Shown one piece after another: positions 26,101-35,610 of a DNA stretch of 64,000 nucleotides; positions within the stretch are counted from its first letter, which is position 1; each line of letters opens with the position of its first letter. Location: the NCBI RefSeq assembly GCF_003576475.1, contig NZ_QWGR01000017.1, positions 58,089 through 122,088 of the forward strand, read 5' to 3'. This DNA comes from Maribellus luteus (lineage in GTDB: Bacteria > Bacteroidota > Bacteroidia > Bacteroidales > Prolixibacteraceae). A model generated the notes under the pieces. That model had not been told where the DNA came from. It saw nothing but the letters and a program-made list of their open reading frames with translations, and did no database searches. The translations under genes and the position numbers were made by a program.

Positions 26101-26754
26101 ATGTCAAAAATGTCTATGAAACTGAAAAGAGATCAATTGCCGCCCAAAAAGGCTGAGAACTGGAGAAAAAGTTTTAAAGAGGAGTCGAAGCTCACCTTTA
26201 ATCTTAAGGTTCCAAAGATTATCCTGCAAAAGGAAACGTATAAATCGCTGATTGGCGAAAACGAAAACCGGGTGCGGGTATATCTTGGTCTTGAACCGGA
26301 AAAGAACGAGGGTAAGTATGAGCTTTGTGCTTATGCTGTATCTGCTTTTTTGCTGGGAAGTGGCGATGTCTATGCCGATTATGAAACTCCGGTATTCAAA
26401 TTATCCAAGAAAAATGTGAACCTTTCGGATAATAACAAGATGGTGATTGAGAGTATCAGGATGTATCGCAAGTGGCGTTCGGGCGAACTCGATCCGGAGG
26501 ATGAAGGAGCACCGTTCAGGCAATACATATATCCCAATGCCTATTTGTTGACCAAGTTTGAGTTGCATGAATTATTCAACGCGCAAAACAGGGCCGAGAT
26601 ACAACTTGAATTTGGTATTGCAAAAACCATGGATGTAATCATCGGGCCGGTGAGAACGATGGAAATGCAAACGTCAGGAGAAGATGACGACGTTTTTAAC
26701 CATGCTGGTGTATGTCCTCCTTATTGTGACGAGAGAAGCATTTACAACTCATAA
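26101..26754 (+). CDS. Unrecognised cytoplasmic protein, first gene of the two-component operon
   Basis: A 217-residue protein with no signal peptide or membrane segment and a lysine-rich start (MKLKRDQLPPKKAENWRKS). I do not recognise a family. The middle alternates beta-like segments (RVRVYLGLEPEK, GKYELCAYAVSAFLLGSGDVYADY), and it ends in a Cys pair, GVCPPYCDERS. The next gene starts 9 bases after its stop and the histidine kinase and response regulator follow on the same strand, so the four probably form one unit. ATGs at 26101 and 26110 are both possible starts. Confidence 0.7.
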   Translation: MSKMSMKLKRDQLPPKKAENWRKSFKEESKLTFNLKVPKIILQKETYKSLIGENENRVRVYLGLEPEKNEGKYELCAYAVSAFLLGSGDVYADYETPVFKLSKKNVNLSDNNKMVIESIRMYRKWRSGELDPEDEGAPFRQYIYPNAYLLTKFELHELFNAQNRAEIQLEFGIAKTMDVIIGPVRTMEMQTSGEDDDVFNHAGVCPPYCDERSIYNS

Positions 26755-26763
26755 TCCGGTGCT

Positions 26764-27435
26764 TTGAACCTGCTGTATTTCAACTGGACCCCCATCCTTA
26801 TCCCTTTTATTGTTGGAATAATAAAGTTCCGTAACCTGGACACTGCATTAAGGATTCTATTCCTTTTTGTAGCAATGGGTACCGTTAACGAGCTTGTTGG
26901 CTTGTACCTGAGGTACGTTGTGTGCGTAAAAAATACCATGCCGCAGGGAAATGTCTACTACTTGGGGGAATTCCTTTTGTTGGGGCTGTATTATCGGCAA
27001 CTGTTAAAGGACCGGTTCAAATCGTGGGTGTTTTTAATTATTATTTCTCTGTTTATTACCGTAAGCCTGGTAAACTTGGTGCTTTTTAAATCCTGGTTCG
27101 AATATCCGGCGGTGCTACAAACCGTAAGCAAAATATTTCTGATGGGGTTCTCTCTTCTTTATTTCTACAAGGTAATGGACGAGGCAAAAATCGAGAATCT
27201 CTGGAAAGAACCAGCCATTTACATTAACGTTGCGGTTCTTGTCTATTATGCGGGGAATCTGTTTTACTCTTTGCTTTTCAATTTGATTCTGGAATATTCG
27301 CGGACATTTTCGCGAATCACGGTTCAGTATTTTTCAATTCTAAATGCAGTGTTTTATTTTTTGATTGCAATTGGCTTTTGGCAGGTGAAAGCCATTAGTA
27401 AAAAACAGCTTTCCGGTGCAGGCGTTAAAACTTAA
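26764..27435 (+). CDS. Unrecognised multipass membrane protein
   Basis: A 223-residue integral membrane protein with about six or seven hydrophobic helices (for example IPFIVGIIKFRN..., LFLFVAMGTVNELVGLYL, FLIIISLFITVSLVNLVLF, VLVYYAGNLFYSLLFNL). It appears to start with TTG at 26764, 9 bases after the previous stop; the first in-frame ATG would remove the first two helices. No family recognised. Lying directly before a membrane-bound histidine kinase, it may be a signal-input partner, which is inference from position. Confidence 0.65.
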   Translation: MNLLYFNWTPILIPFIVGIIKFRNLDTALRILFLFVAMGTVNELVGLYLRYVVCVKNTMPQGNVYYLGEFLLLGLYYRQLLKDRFKSWVFLIIISLFITVSLVNLVLFKSWFEYPAVLQTVSKIFLMGFSLLYFYKVMDEAKIENLWKEPAIYINVAVLVYYAGNLFYSLLFNLILEYSRTFSRITVQYFSILNAVFYFLIAIGFWQVKAISKKQLSGAGVKT

Positions 27436-27496
27436 TGCCTTGAACAAAATATGGATTTTGTTCGCTAAATTAGTAGCGGATTGAACATTTTTTCGA

Positions 27497-28303
27497 GTGG
27501 GATTGGAAAATGCGAATATTACATTGATTTATTTTCTGGGCACGGTAGCTATGATGTTACTTGCCGGCGGTTTGTTTTTCTTTTTTGTGTTTTACCAGAA
27601 ACGATTGTTGCAGAAGCAGCTGGAGTTGAACAAGGTCAGACAGGATCAACAGGAAGAGATTTTAAGAAATACAATTCAGGCCCAGGAAAACGAACGGAAA
27701 CGAATTGCCCAGGACTTACATGACGAGGTGGGGGCGATGCTTTCGGTGGTAAAACTGAATGTTGGTCGTATTGAACGCCAATCGGAAGATAAGACGCTTG
27801 TGCTGGCATCCGAGACTAAAACTTACCTTGACGATGTGATTACCCAGGTACGAAGAATTTCACGGGCGCTTTTGCCGCCATCTTTGGAAAAACTGGGGCT
27901 TTATCCAGCCCTGGAAGAATTGGCAAGCTGGGTAAATAAGTCAGATCAGCTTTTTATAGAAGTCAGAAAATCAGGAGAGCCTTTTCGCTTTGATATCAAA
28001 AAGGAATTGGCGGTTTTTCGCGTGGTGCAGGAGGTGATGAATAATGCCATAAAGCATGCTGATGCTTCGCAATTGTCACTTACATTGAGATTTGGCAATA
28101 GTACGCTTGCCGTTCTTGTGCGTGACAATGGAAAAGGATTTGATCTGAAGGAAAAGATGGGGGCCGGACTGGGATTGAGAAACCTCGAGAGTCGGATGGA
28201 GATGGCAGGTGGTAGATTTAGACTCAAATCGAAAATCGATTCTGGTACTTCAGCGCTTTTGTTTCTCAATTCCCTTCGTGATGAAAATAGGGATTTGGCA
28301 TAA
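27497..28303 (+). CDS. NarL/DegS-type sensor histidine kinase
   Basis: A 268-residue kinase. It starts with GTG at 27497, has one membrane helix (about residues 10-32, TVAMMLLAGGLFFFFVF), then a short coiled-coil linker, a HisKA_3 domain with the phospho-accepting H75 in IAQDLHDEVGAML, and a HATPase_c domain (N box EVMNNAIKHAD, G1 DNGKGFD, G2 GAGLGLRNLESR). There is no periplasmic sensing domain, so the stimulus is likely membrane-borne or comes from a partner such as the preceding membrane protein. The cognate regulator lies 55 bases downstream. Confidence 0.92.
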   Translation: MGLENANITLIYFLGTVAMMLLAGGLFFFFVFYQKRLLQKQLELNKVRQDQQEEILRNTIQAQENERKRIAQDLHDEVGAMLSVVKLNVGRIERQSEDKTLVLASETKTYLDDVITQVRRISRALLPPSLEKLGLYPALEELASWVNKSDQLFIEVRKSGEPFRFDIKKELAVFRVVQEVMNNAIKHADASQLSLTLRFGNSTLAVLVRDNGKGFDLKEKMGAGLGLRNLESRMEMAGGRFRLKSKIDSGTSALLFLNSLRDENRDLA

Positions 28304-28358
28304 CGAGTCAACTGAGTTCGTATGCGTAAATACTGTGTTTGGGTTTAATTATACTTGA

Positions 28359-29021
28359 ATGAATACTACAGGATTAAAAATAGTGGTAACCGATGACCAT
28401 CAACTTTTTCGGAAGGGTATGGCAGCACTTCTCTCCGATTTCGACGAGGTAGGAGAGATATCAGAAGCCGGAAACGGATTGGAGCTGCTGGATTTGATAA
28501 GTACAATGCCTGTTTTGCCGGATGTGGTGCTGCTTGATGTTAACATGCCAAAGATGGATGGAGTGGAAGCTACCCGCCGTTTAAGGCTGGAATACCCGTC
28601 GGTTCGGATCGTTATTCTGAGTATGGAAGACGATGTTCAATTGGTGTCTCATTTGGTCAGCGAAGGAGTGAATGGGTATTTATTGAAAAACGCCGATCCG
28701 GATGAATTGGAACTTGCCTTGAAAAAAGTAATGAAGAACGATTTTTATTTCTCAGCCAGTCTTACCTCAGCGGTGTTGAAAAGTTCAACTACAGTGGTGA
28801 AGCAGTCAAGTTACATGTCGGATATTGACCTTTCTGAGCGGGAAAACCAGGTGCTTCAGTTGATCTGTGAAGAACTTACGGCAGCAGAAATTGCCGACCG
28901 TTTATCGTTAAGTGCCCGAACGGTTGAAGGGTATAAGCGAAATTTACTGGAAAAAACAGGGACACGAAACATGGCTGGTCTGGTGATTTGTGCCATGAAA
29001 AACAACCTTATTCAGGTTTAA
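28359..29021 (+). CDS. NarL/LuxR-type response regulator
   Basis: A 220-residue regulator with a receiver domain (phospho-acceptor D60 in VLLDVNMPKMDG, switch Thr/Ser replaced by the VILSMED segment, Lys in LLKNADP) and a C-terminal LuxR helix-turn-helix (LSERENQVLQLICEELTAAEIADRLSLSARTVEGYKRN). It is paired with the upstream kinase. Direct repeats containing TACGT cores at 29395-29431 lie downstream and could be targets of this type of regulator; that is inference. Confidence 0.93.
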   Translation: MNTTGLKIVVTDDHQLFRKGMAALLSDFDEVGEISEAGNGLELLDLISTMPVLPDVVLLDVNMPKMDGVEATRRLRLEYPSVRIVILSMEDDVQLVSHLVSEGVNGYLLKNADPDELELALKKVMKNDFYFSASLTSAVLKSSTTVVKQSSYMSDIDLSERENQVLQLICEELTAAEIADRLSLSARTVEGYKRNLLEKTGTRNMAGLVICAMKNNLIQV

Positions 29022-29130
29022 TTCCGTCGTTCGCTAGTCGGCTCTCTTCTTATTCCGGAAATACATAGGAATTACAATGCCAAAGAGCATCCCCGAGTGA
29101 TTTCATGCAATTGCTTCGCTCATTTTTTGA

Positions 29131-29163
29131 AAGAAAAAAGGGGTACTGCAATAGCACCCCTTT
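29131..29163 (-). terminator. Terminator-like hairpin AAAGGGGT / ACCCCTTT
   Basis: Arms at 29137-29144 and 29156-29163 with an 11-base loop. The A run 29131-29139 makes a U run on the - strand; on the + strand only three T follow. It may terminate read-through from ppdK, or both strands (the response regulator stops 115 bases before it). Confidence 0.6.
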
Positions 29164-29394
29164 GGAATCGTTTACCTTACTTTTTACCACCACCGCTTAG
29201 GGAAAATGGGACAGTTACTTGAGAGGGATTGAATGTGTAAAAGGTGTGATGACAAGTAAAAAAGGTAACTGTGTTTTGTCGGGTGGTTATCAGCTAGCTT
29301 TGTATTGAAAGTTATAATATGTTCTGTTGTTATGCTCATTTTTTATAATTGACATTGCAAATTTCATAAATAAGCTTTAGCTGTAAAAGAGTAA

Positions 29395-29431
29395 TTCTAC
29401 GTGAAGTGGATACGTAGTTCTACGTGAAGTG
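29395..29431. promoter_or_regulatory. Direct repeat TTCTACGTGAAGTG, operator-like
   Basis: Two exact 14-base copies at 29395-29408 and 29418-29431, 23 bases centre to centre (about two helical turns), with a further TACGTA core between them (29411-29416). Such spaced TAC-containing heptamers resemble NarL/LuxR-type binding sites. No promoter was identified next to them, so the target gene is unknown. Confidence 0.45.
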
Positions 29432-29465
29432 TGTTTTCGAAAATATTTCCTGCAATTTTCAGCAC

Positions 29466-29494
29466 AAAAAAATCATGATTCCTAGGAATCATGA
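29466..29494 (-). terminator. 22-base perfect palindrome with adjoining A/T run
   Basis: Arms TCATGATTCCT (29473-29483) and AGGAATCATGA (29484-29494) form a perfect palindrome. A run of seven A at 29466-29472 gives a U run on the - strand, so as RNA it is terminator-like with a CUAG loop; as DNA it is a symmetrical dimeric operator. The sequence alone does not decide. Confidence 0.5.
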
Positions 29495-29555
29495 ACAGAA
29501 ATGAAAGTTAAGATGTGTACCCCTATCCGGGATTAGTTTTTATTTTTTAATGCAG

Positions 29556-29637
29556 AATATCCAATGTAAAATTCCCAATATTCAATTTTTCCGGATTTTG
29601 TTGGATCTTTTACATTCAAAATTGAGAATTGGATATT
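29556..29637. repeat. AT-rich imperfect inverted repeat
   Basis: Outer arms AATATCCAAT (29556-29565) and ATTGGATATT (29628-29637), inner arms ATGTAAAA (29564-29571) and TTTTACAT (29608-29615), about 82 bases in all. No target-site duplication was seen. It may be a decayed small repeat or a structured transcript end. Confidence 0.4.
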
Positions 29638-29656
29638 TTTAAAAACTGACTCTCAG

Positions 29657-29688
29657 AAAAAAAAAGAGCTGCCCCCAAGGACAGCTCT
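29657..29688 (-). terminator. Intrinsic terminator of ppdK
   Basis: On the - strand AGAGCTG and CAGCTCT arms (plus-strand 29665-29671 and 29682-29688) enclose a 10-base loop and are followed by nine U (plus-strand A run 29657-29665). It begins 23 bases after the ppdK stop. Confidence 0.92.
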
Positions 29689-29711
29689 CGTATAAATTAT
29701 GCTTGAATTTG

Positions 29712-32414
29712 TTATTTCAAGTTTGCCTGAGCGGCAGCAACGCGTGCAATCGGCACACGGTAAGGAGAACAGCTAACATAGTCCATTCCTACGCTGTCGC
29801 AGAACATTACTGATGATGGTTCGCCACCATGCTCACCGCAAATACCAACTTTCAGGTTTGGTTTTGTGCTGCGGCCTTTTTCAACACCCATTTTTACAAC
29901 CTGTCCAACACCTTCCTGGTCAAGAACCTGGAACGGATCGTTTTTCAGAATGCCTTTTTCGATGTAGATCGGCAGGAATTTACCGGCATCGTCACGCGAA
30001 TAACCAAAGGTCATCTGGGTAAGGTCGTTGGTACCGAATGAGAAGAATTCAGCTACTTCGGCAACCTTGTCAGCCGTTACAGCTGCACGTGGAATTTCGA
30101 TCATTGTACCTACCATGTAATCTACGGTAGCACCTTTTTCTTCGAATACCTTTTTAGCAGTTGCGTGGATGATGTCAGCCTGCAGTTTCAATTCTTTTAC
30201 AGTACCAATCAGCGGAACCATAATTTCAGGACGTGCGTCAACACCTTTTTGCTTCAGATTTACAGCAGCTTCGATAATGGCGCGAGCCTGCATTTCTGTG
30301 ATTTCAGGATAAGTGTTTCCTAAACGACATCCACGGTGACCCAACATCGGGTTGAATTCGTGCAGGTCTTCAACCAATGCTTTCACTTCCTCAACGGTGA
30401 TTCCCATTTCAGTTGCCATTTCCTTCTGGTTGGCTTCTTCGTGCGGAACAAATTCGTGCAACGGCGGATCAAGCAAACGAATGGTTACTCCGTATCCTTC
30501 CATGGCTTCCAGAATTCCTTCGAAATCTTCGCGTTGGAAAGGCAGCAGTTTATCCAATGCTTTGCGACGGGCTTCTTCTGTTTTAGCCAGAATCATTTCG
30601 CGCATAGCTTTAATTCTTTCGCCTTCGAAGAACATGTGCTCGGTGCGGCATAAACCAATACCCTGGGCGCCAAAATCGCGGGCAACCTTGGCATCGTTTG
30701 GAGTGTCGGCGTTGGTACGAACTTTCATGCGGGTGAATTTTTCAGCCAGGTCCATAACCTTACCAAAATCGCCGCTCATGTCCGGATCCATCGTAGCTAC
30801 TTTACCTTCGTAAACTTCTCCGGTAGAACCATTCAACGAAATCCAGTCTCCTTCGTGGAATTCGTTGCCGTCGATAGTCATTACACGGGTTTTGTAGTTG
30901 ATTTTAACGCTACCTGCACCCGAAACACAGCATTTACCCATACCACGGGCTACAACAGCTGCGTGCGAAGTCATACCGCCGCGGGCAGTAAGAATACCTT
31001 TGGCAATGTGCATACCTTCCAGGTCTTCTGGAGAAGTTTCAACACGTACCAGCACCGATTCGGGGTATTTATTGGCTTCGTCAGCAAAGAAAACAACCTG
31101 GCCTGTGGCAGCTCCCGGAGAAGCCGGTAAACCTTTTGCCAGTACGTTGGCCGATTTCATCGCTGCTGTATCAAATACCGGGTGAAGAAGTTCGTCCAGT
31201 TTGGCGGCGTCGATGCGTTTCAAGGCTGTTTTTTCGTCAATACGGCCTTCGTTCAGCATGTCCATGGCAATTTTAACCATCGCAGCACCGGTGCGTTTCC
31301 CGTTACGGGTTTGCAGCATCCACAATTTACCTTCCTGAATTGTGAATTCGATGTCCTGCATGTCGCTGTAGTGGTCTTCCAATTTTTGTTGAACAGTGTT
31401 TAACTGTGCATACATTTCCGGCATAGCTTCTTCCAGAGATGGATATTTTGAAGCTCTGTCTTCTTCCGAAACATTTTGAAGAGCAGCCCAGCGTCTTGAA
31501 CCTTCAAGGGTAACTTCCTGCGGTGTGCGGATACCTGCAACAACGTCTTCACCTTGTGCGTCGATCAAATATTCGCCGTTGAAAATGTCTTCACCGGTAG
31601 CAGCATCGCGGGTAAAACAAACACCTGTACCAGAGTTTGAACCCATGTTGCCAAATACCATTGCCTGAACGTTTACGGCAGTTCCCCACTCATCCGGAAT
31701 TTGCTCCAAACGACGGTAAAGAATAGCGCGGTCGTTGTTCCAGCTATTGAAAACAGCCGCAACAGATCCCCAAAGTTGTTCCCACGGATCGGTTGGGAAA
31801 TCCTTGCCGGTTACTTTTTTAACCGCTGCTTTAAAACGGTTAACCAATTCTTTTAAATCGTCGGTTGTGAATTCAGTATCAAGTGCGATTCCTTTTTCTT
31901 CTTTCAGTCCTTCAATGATTTCTTCAAAAGGATCAATTTCTTCTTTGCTTGCGGGTTTCATTTCCATAACCACGTCACCGTACATTTGTACAAAGCGACG
32001 GTATGAATCCCAAGCAAATCGTGGGTTTCCTGATTTTTTAGCAATGCCTTCCACTGCATCGTCGTTCATCCCCAGGTTCAGCACGGTGTCCATCATTCCC
32101 GGCATAGAAGCGCGCGCACCCGAGCGAACCGACATCAAACAAGGATTTTCCTTGCTGCCGAATTCAGTCCCGGTTAGTTTCTCAACCAAAGCAACAGCGG
32201 CTTCTACCTCCGGCTTAATCAGGTTGAATGTAGCTTCCTTACCCTGCTCGTTGTACATGGTACAAACTTCTGTGGTAATGGTGAAGCCCGGAGGAACCGG
32301 AACTCCAATCAGGTTCATTTCAGCAAGGTTTGCACCTTTTCCTCCCAGGAGGTTCTTCATGTCTGCTTTACCTTCTGCTTCTCCAGCTCCAAAGGTATAT
32401 ACATGTTTTGCCAT
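29712..32414 (-). CDS. ppdK: Pyruvate, phosphate dikinase
   Basis: A 900-residue enzyme that interconverts pyruvate, ATP and phosphate with PEP, AMP and pyrophosphate. The N-terminal nucleotide domain begins [29 protein letters not shown]; the swivelling phosphohistidine domain has [16 protein letters not shown]; the PEP/pyruvate barrel has [10 protein letters not shown] and [13 protein letters not shown]. Length matches bacterial PPDK and is longer than PEP synthase. It is a single gene with its own terminator and allows PEP formation for gluconeogenesis or PPi-linked glycolysis. Confidence 0.97.
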   Translation of the reverse strand: MAKHVYTFGAGEAEGKADMKNLLGGKGANLAEMNLIGVPVPPGFTITTEVCTMYNEQGKEATFNLIKPEVEAAVALVEKLTGTEFGSKENPCLMSVRSGARASMPGMMDTVLNLGMNDDAVEGIAKKSGNPRFAWDSYRRFVQMYGDVVMEMKPASKEEIDPFEEIIEGLKEEKGIALDTEFTTDDLKELVNRFKAAVKKVTGKDFPTDPWEQLWGSVAAVFNSWNNDRAILYRRLEQIPDEWGTAVNVQAMVFGNMGSNSGTGVCFTRDAATGEDIFNGEYLIDAQGEDVVAGIRTPQEVTLEGSRRWAALQNVSEEDRASKYPSLEEAMPEMYAQLNTVQQKLEDHYSDMQDIEFTIQEGKLWMLQTRNGKRTGAAMVKIAMDMLNEGRIDEKTALKRIDAAKLDELLHPVFDTAAMKSANVLAKGLPASPGAATGQVVFFADEANKYPESVLVRVETSPEDLEGMHIAKGILTARGGMTSHAAVVARGMGKCCVSGAGSVKINYKTRVMTIDGNEFHEGDWISLNGSTGEVYEGKVATMDPDMSGDFGKVMDLAEKFTRMKVRTNADTPNDAKVARDFGAQGIGLCRTEHMFFEGERIKAMREMILAKTEEARRKALDKLLPFQREDFEGILEAMEGYGVTIRLLDPPLHEFVPHEEANQKEMATEMGITVEEVKALVEDLHEFNPMLGHRGCRLGNTYPEITEMQARAIIEAAVNLKQKGVDARPEIMVPLIGTVKELKLQADIIHATAKKVFEEKGATVDYMVGTMIEIPRAAVTADKVAEVAEFFSFGTNDLTQMTFGYSRDDAGKFLPIYIEKGILKNDPFQVLDQEGVGQVVKMGVEKGRSTKPNLKVGICGEHGGEPSSVMFCDSVGMDYVSCSPYRVPIARVAAAQANLK

Positions 32415-32764
32415 AAAAGTACTTTTAAGTTATAATATTTAGAATTAGAATCGTTCTTGGAAACGGGCTGCTAAAGTAGCTTTATTTTTTAAAAATTGAA
32501 AGTTTTTGATTGCTTAAGTTGCTGTTTGTTAGCTCAGAATAAACTTGTATGAAAATATTGCACTTATTGAATATGAGTGCTTCATTTCAAAGAAGTTGAC
32601 AAATGTTCTTTACGTATTTTTGGGGAAGATTCTTCTGATTTTTGCGGGAAAAATATCATTAATCGAATGTTGGAAGATCTGATTTGTGTTTTGGAGTTTA
32701 TTACATGCTCTTAATCCTTAACATTCTTTAACTTCCGTTGATACGAGTTAACTATTTTCCGACG

Positions 32765-32772
32765 TACTTTTG
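32765..32772 (+). promoter_or_regulatory. Bacteroidota -7 box TACTTTTG
   Basis: Exact match to TAnnTTTG about 60 bases ahead of a strong terminator with no reading frame between, which suggests a small RNA promoter. A TTG lies at 32738-32740 with a spacing of 24, longer than the optimum. Confidence 0.5.
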
Positions 32773-32778
32773 TAATAA

Positions 32779-32867
32779 GAAATTTGAATAGTTTTAGTGT
32801 TTTTTCATAGAGAATAGATTTGGTTAGGTTAGGAAACAGAGGTAATAGTGATTATCTCTGTTTTTTT
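32779..32867 (+). ncRNA. Candidate small RNA or clpB leader ending in an intrinsic terminator
   Basis: About 89 bases from the expected start site after the TACTTTTG box to a T run at 32861-32867. The 3' end is a hairpin AAACAGAG-g-TAAT-agtg-ATTA-t-CTCTGTTT (32834-32863) followed by T. No upstream + strand gene exists within 3.7 kb that would need this terminator. It is either a free small RNA or a premature-termination leader for clpB 150 bases on. It contains no start codon with a meaningful frame. I did not match it to a known RNA family. Confidence 0.5.
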
Positions 32868-33016
32868 ATGCCCAAACTGCCATATTTGCTGTCAGATTCT
32901 CATTTTTCTGAAATTTTTTCCAGTTTTAATTTTTTAGTCCGACATTCTGTCTTTCAGTTGGTTGTGGTTTGAGTTTTGCGTCTTGGAGCAGGAAATTTAT
33001 ATAATACAATACAGCC

Positions 33017-35605
33017 ATGAATCTGAATAATTTTACGATAAAATCACAGGAAGCCATTCAAAAGGCTTTTCAAATTGCGCAGGGGAATAATCAGCAGGCC
33101 ATCGAAACAGGTCACCTGATGCGTGGATTGTTGCATTCGGCCGAGAATGTAACTGAATTTCTGTTGAAAAAACTCGGAGTAAACACCGGGATATTTCAGC
33201 AGGCTTTAAACAAAATTGTTGAATCGTATCCAAAAGTTTCCGGAGGCGAGCAATACCTGTCATCCGGTGCAAACCAGGCTTTGCAAAAAGCACTGGGGCT
33301 GGCACAGGAAATGGGCGACCAATATGTTTCGGTAGAGCATATTTTATTGGGTTTGCTGGATGTGAAGGATTCGGTAAGCAGCCTGATGAAAGACAGCGGG
33401 ATTACCAAAAAGGAATTAAAGCTGGCGATTGAAGAGTTGCGAAAAGGATCGAAGGTGGACAGCCAGACCGCCGAAGACAAGTTTAATTCGCTGAGCCGCT
33501 TTGCGATCAACCTGAACGAACGTGCCCGCTCGGGCAAACTGGATCCGGTGATTGGCCGCGACGATGAGATCCGGAGAATTCTGCAAATTCTTTCGCGGCG
33601 TACAAAAAACAACCCGATTCTTTTGGGAGAGCCCGGAACCGGAAAAACGGCCATTGCCGAAGGACTGGCGCACCGGATTGTGCGGGGCGATGTGCCTGAA
33701 AATCTGAAGTCGAAACAAGTGTATTCGCTGGATATGGGCGCGCTGATTGCCGGGGCCAAATACAAAGGCGAATTTGAGGAACGGTTGAAAGCTGTTGTAA
33801 ACGAGGTAGTGCAGTCGAACGATGAGGTGATTCTGTTTATTGACGAAATTCACACGCTGGTGGGGGCCGGGAAAAGCGAAGGCGCCATGGATGCTGCCAA
33901 CATTTTGAAACCCGCATTGGCAAGGGGAGAGTTACGCGCCATTGGTGCCACAACTTTAAGCGAGTATCAGAAATACTTTGAAAAAGACAAGGCGCTGGAG
34001 CGTCGTTTCCAGATCGTTCATGTGGATGAACCGGATACTTTGAGTGCGATTTCCATTTTGCGAGGAATTAAGGAAAAATATGAAAATCACCACAAAGTAA
34101 GAATCAAAGACGATGCGATTATTGCCTCGGTGGAGCTTTCGCAACGCTACATATCTGATCGTTTTCTGCCCGATAAAGCCATCGACCTGATGGACGAAGC
34201 GGCTGCAAAACTGCGCCTGGAGATTGATTCGGTTCCGGAAGAACTGGATGAAATCGAACGCCGGGTAAAACAGCTGGAAATTGAGCGGGAGGCAATCAAG
34301 CGCGAAAATGATCAGAAAAAACTTTCGGGGCTGAACGAAGAGATTTCGAACCTGAAAGAAGAGCAATCGCGGCTGAGAGCCAAATGGCAGTCGGAAAAAT
34401 CGGTGGTGGAAGCGATTCAGCAGAAAAAAGAAGAGATTGAAACCTATAAGTTTGAGGCCGAGCAGGCTGAACGAAGAGGAGATTACGGACGAGTGGCTGA
34501 GTTGCGTTACGGCAAAGTGAAGGAAGCCGAAAATGAGATTGAGAAACTGCAGACCGAATTCAACGAAATGAAAAAAGGCGAAAGCCTGATAAAAGAAGAG
34601 GTGGACACCGAGGACATTGCCGAAGTAGTTGCCCGCTGGACCGGAATTCCTGTTTCGAAAATGTTGCAGAGTGAGCGCGAGAAGTTGCTGCACATGGAAG
34701 AAGAGTTACACAAGCGTGTAGTGGGGCAGCACGAAGCCATTACTGCCATATCGGATGCAGTGCGGCGCAGCCGGGCCGGTTTGCAGGACGAAAAAAGGCC
34801 CATTGGTTCCTTCATTTTTCTTGGAACAACCGGGGTAGGGAAAACCGAACTGGCCAAAGCATTGGCTGAGTACCTGTTTAACGATGAGAACATGATTACG
34901 CGGATTGATATGTCGGAATACCAGGAGAAATTTTCGGTAACGCGTTTGATCGGTTCGCCTCCCGGATATGTTGGGTACGATGAAGGTGGTCAGCTGACCG
35001 AAGCGGTGCGCCACAAACCCTATTCGGTGGTTCTTTTCGACGAAATCGAAAAAGCACACCCCGATGTGTTTAACGTGCTTTTGCAGGTACTGGACGACGG
35101 CCGTTTAACCGACAACAAAGGACGTACGGTGAATTTCAAGAATACGATCATTATCATGACCTCTAACCTGGGTTCTCATATTATTCAGGAAAACTATGGA
35201 AAAATGAGTGCCGCCAACGAGGAGGAAGTGCTTGAAAGGACACAAAGCCAGTTGATGGAATTGTTGCGCAAAACCATCCGGCCCGAGTTTTTGAACCGGA
35301 TTGATGAAACGATTGTGTTTACACCTTTGTCAAAAAGCGATATTCACGAAATTGTGAAACTTCAGTTTAAACAGGTGGTGAAACGTTTATCGGGTGCCGA
35401 TCTGAAAATGGAAATTACTGACGCCGCCATCGATCTTTTGTCGAATGCCGGTTATGATCCGCATTTCGGAGCCCGGCCGGTAAAACGTGTTTTGCAGAAA
35501 TATGTTTTGAACGAACTTTCGAAACGAATTCTGGGAGGCCAGGTTGATAAACAAAAGCCGATTGTGGTGGATGCCGAAAACGGTCAGCTGTTATTTAAAA
35601 ACTAG
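33017..35605 (+). CDS. clpB: ATP-dependent disaggregase ClpB
   Basis: An 862-residue Hsp100 chaperone that works with DnaK to pull proteins out of aggregates. Domains in order: N-terminal Clp repeat domain (1-145), NBD1 with Walker A GEPGTGKTAIAEG near 204, a long coiled-coil middle domain (about 405-525, rich in EEIERRVKQLEIEREAIKRE-type heptads) that separates ClpB from ClpA/ClpC, NBD2 with GTTGVGKTELAKA near 604, and the C-terminal small domain ending in PHFGARPVKRVLQKYV. No ClpP-binding IGF loop was noticed. Its stop is 5 bases from the convergent PQ-loop gene. Confidence 0.97.
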   Translation: MNLNNFTIKSQEAIQKAFQIAQGNNQQAIETGHLMRGLLHSAENVTEFLLKKLGVNTGIFQQALNKIVESYPKVSGGEQYLSSGANQALQKALGLAQEMGDQYVSVEHILLGLLDVKDSVSSLMKDSGITKKELKLAIEELRKGSKVDSQTAEDKFNSLSRFAINLNERARSGKLDPVIGRDDEIRRILQILSRRTKNNPILLGEPGTGKTAIAEGLAHRIVRGDVPENLKSKQVYSLDMGALIAGAKYKGEFEERLKAVVNEVVQSNDEVILFIDEIHTLVGAGKSEGAMDAANILKPALARGELRAIGATTLSEYQKYFEKDKALERRFQIVHVDEPDTLSAISILRGIKEKYENHHKVRIKDDAIIASVELSQRYISDRFLPDKAIDLMDEAAAKLRLEIDSVPEELDEIERRVKQLEIEREAIKRENDQKKLSGLNEEISNLKEEQSRLRAKWQSEKSVVEAIQQKKEEIETYKFEAEQAERRGDYGRVAELRYGKVKEAENEIEKLQTEFNEMKKGESLIKEEVDTEDIAEVVARWTGIPVSKMLQSEREKLLHMEEELHKRVVGQHEAITAISDAVRRSRAGLQDEKRPIGSFIFLGTTGVGKTELAKALAEYLFNDENMITRIDMSEYQEKFSVTRLIGSPPGYVGYDEGGQLTEAVRHKPYSVVLFDEIEKAHPDVFNVLLQVLDDGRLTDNKGRTVNFKNTIIIMTSNLGSHIIQENYGKMSAANEEEVLERTQSQLMELLRKTIRPEFLNRIDETIVFTPLSKSDIHEIVKLQFKQVVKRLSGADLKMEITDAAIDLLSNAGYDPHFGARPVKRVLQKYVLNELSKRILGGQVDKQKPIVVDAENGQLLFKN

Positions 35606-35610
35606 CCGGC

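Larger units (their letters stand above)
29022..29711. other. 690-base interval rich in hairpins and repeats, no gene
   Basis: No credible reading frame. Between the response regulator and the ppdK terminator it contains three hairpins that would terminate - strand transcripts (29131-29163, 29466-29494, 29657-29688), two direct repeats (29395-29431) and an AT-rich inverted repeat (29556-29637), all listed separately. Confidence 0.7.
32415..33016. other. 602-base interval between divergent ppdK and clpB
   Basis: No protein gene. It should hold the promoters of both genes. A candidate RNA with promoter box and terminator lies at 32765-32867 (listed). The last 150 bases before clpB have no exact TAnnTTTG box and no clear CIRCE-type repeat, so how the heat-shock gene is controlled is not visible. 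Confidence 0.65.

Noticed and set aside
29556..29637. A possible miniature transposon (MITE) from the AT-rich inverted repeat
   Set aside because: Arms are imperfect, no target-site duplication and no second copy in the window; kept only as a repeat feature.
33956..34693. A 245-residue frame on the - strand opposite clpB
   Set aside because: It mirrors the charged coiled-coil region of clpB, which gives a hydrophobic complementary frame; no domain or start signal.
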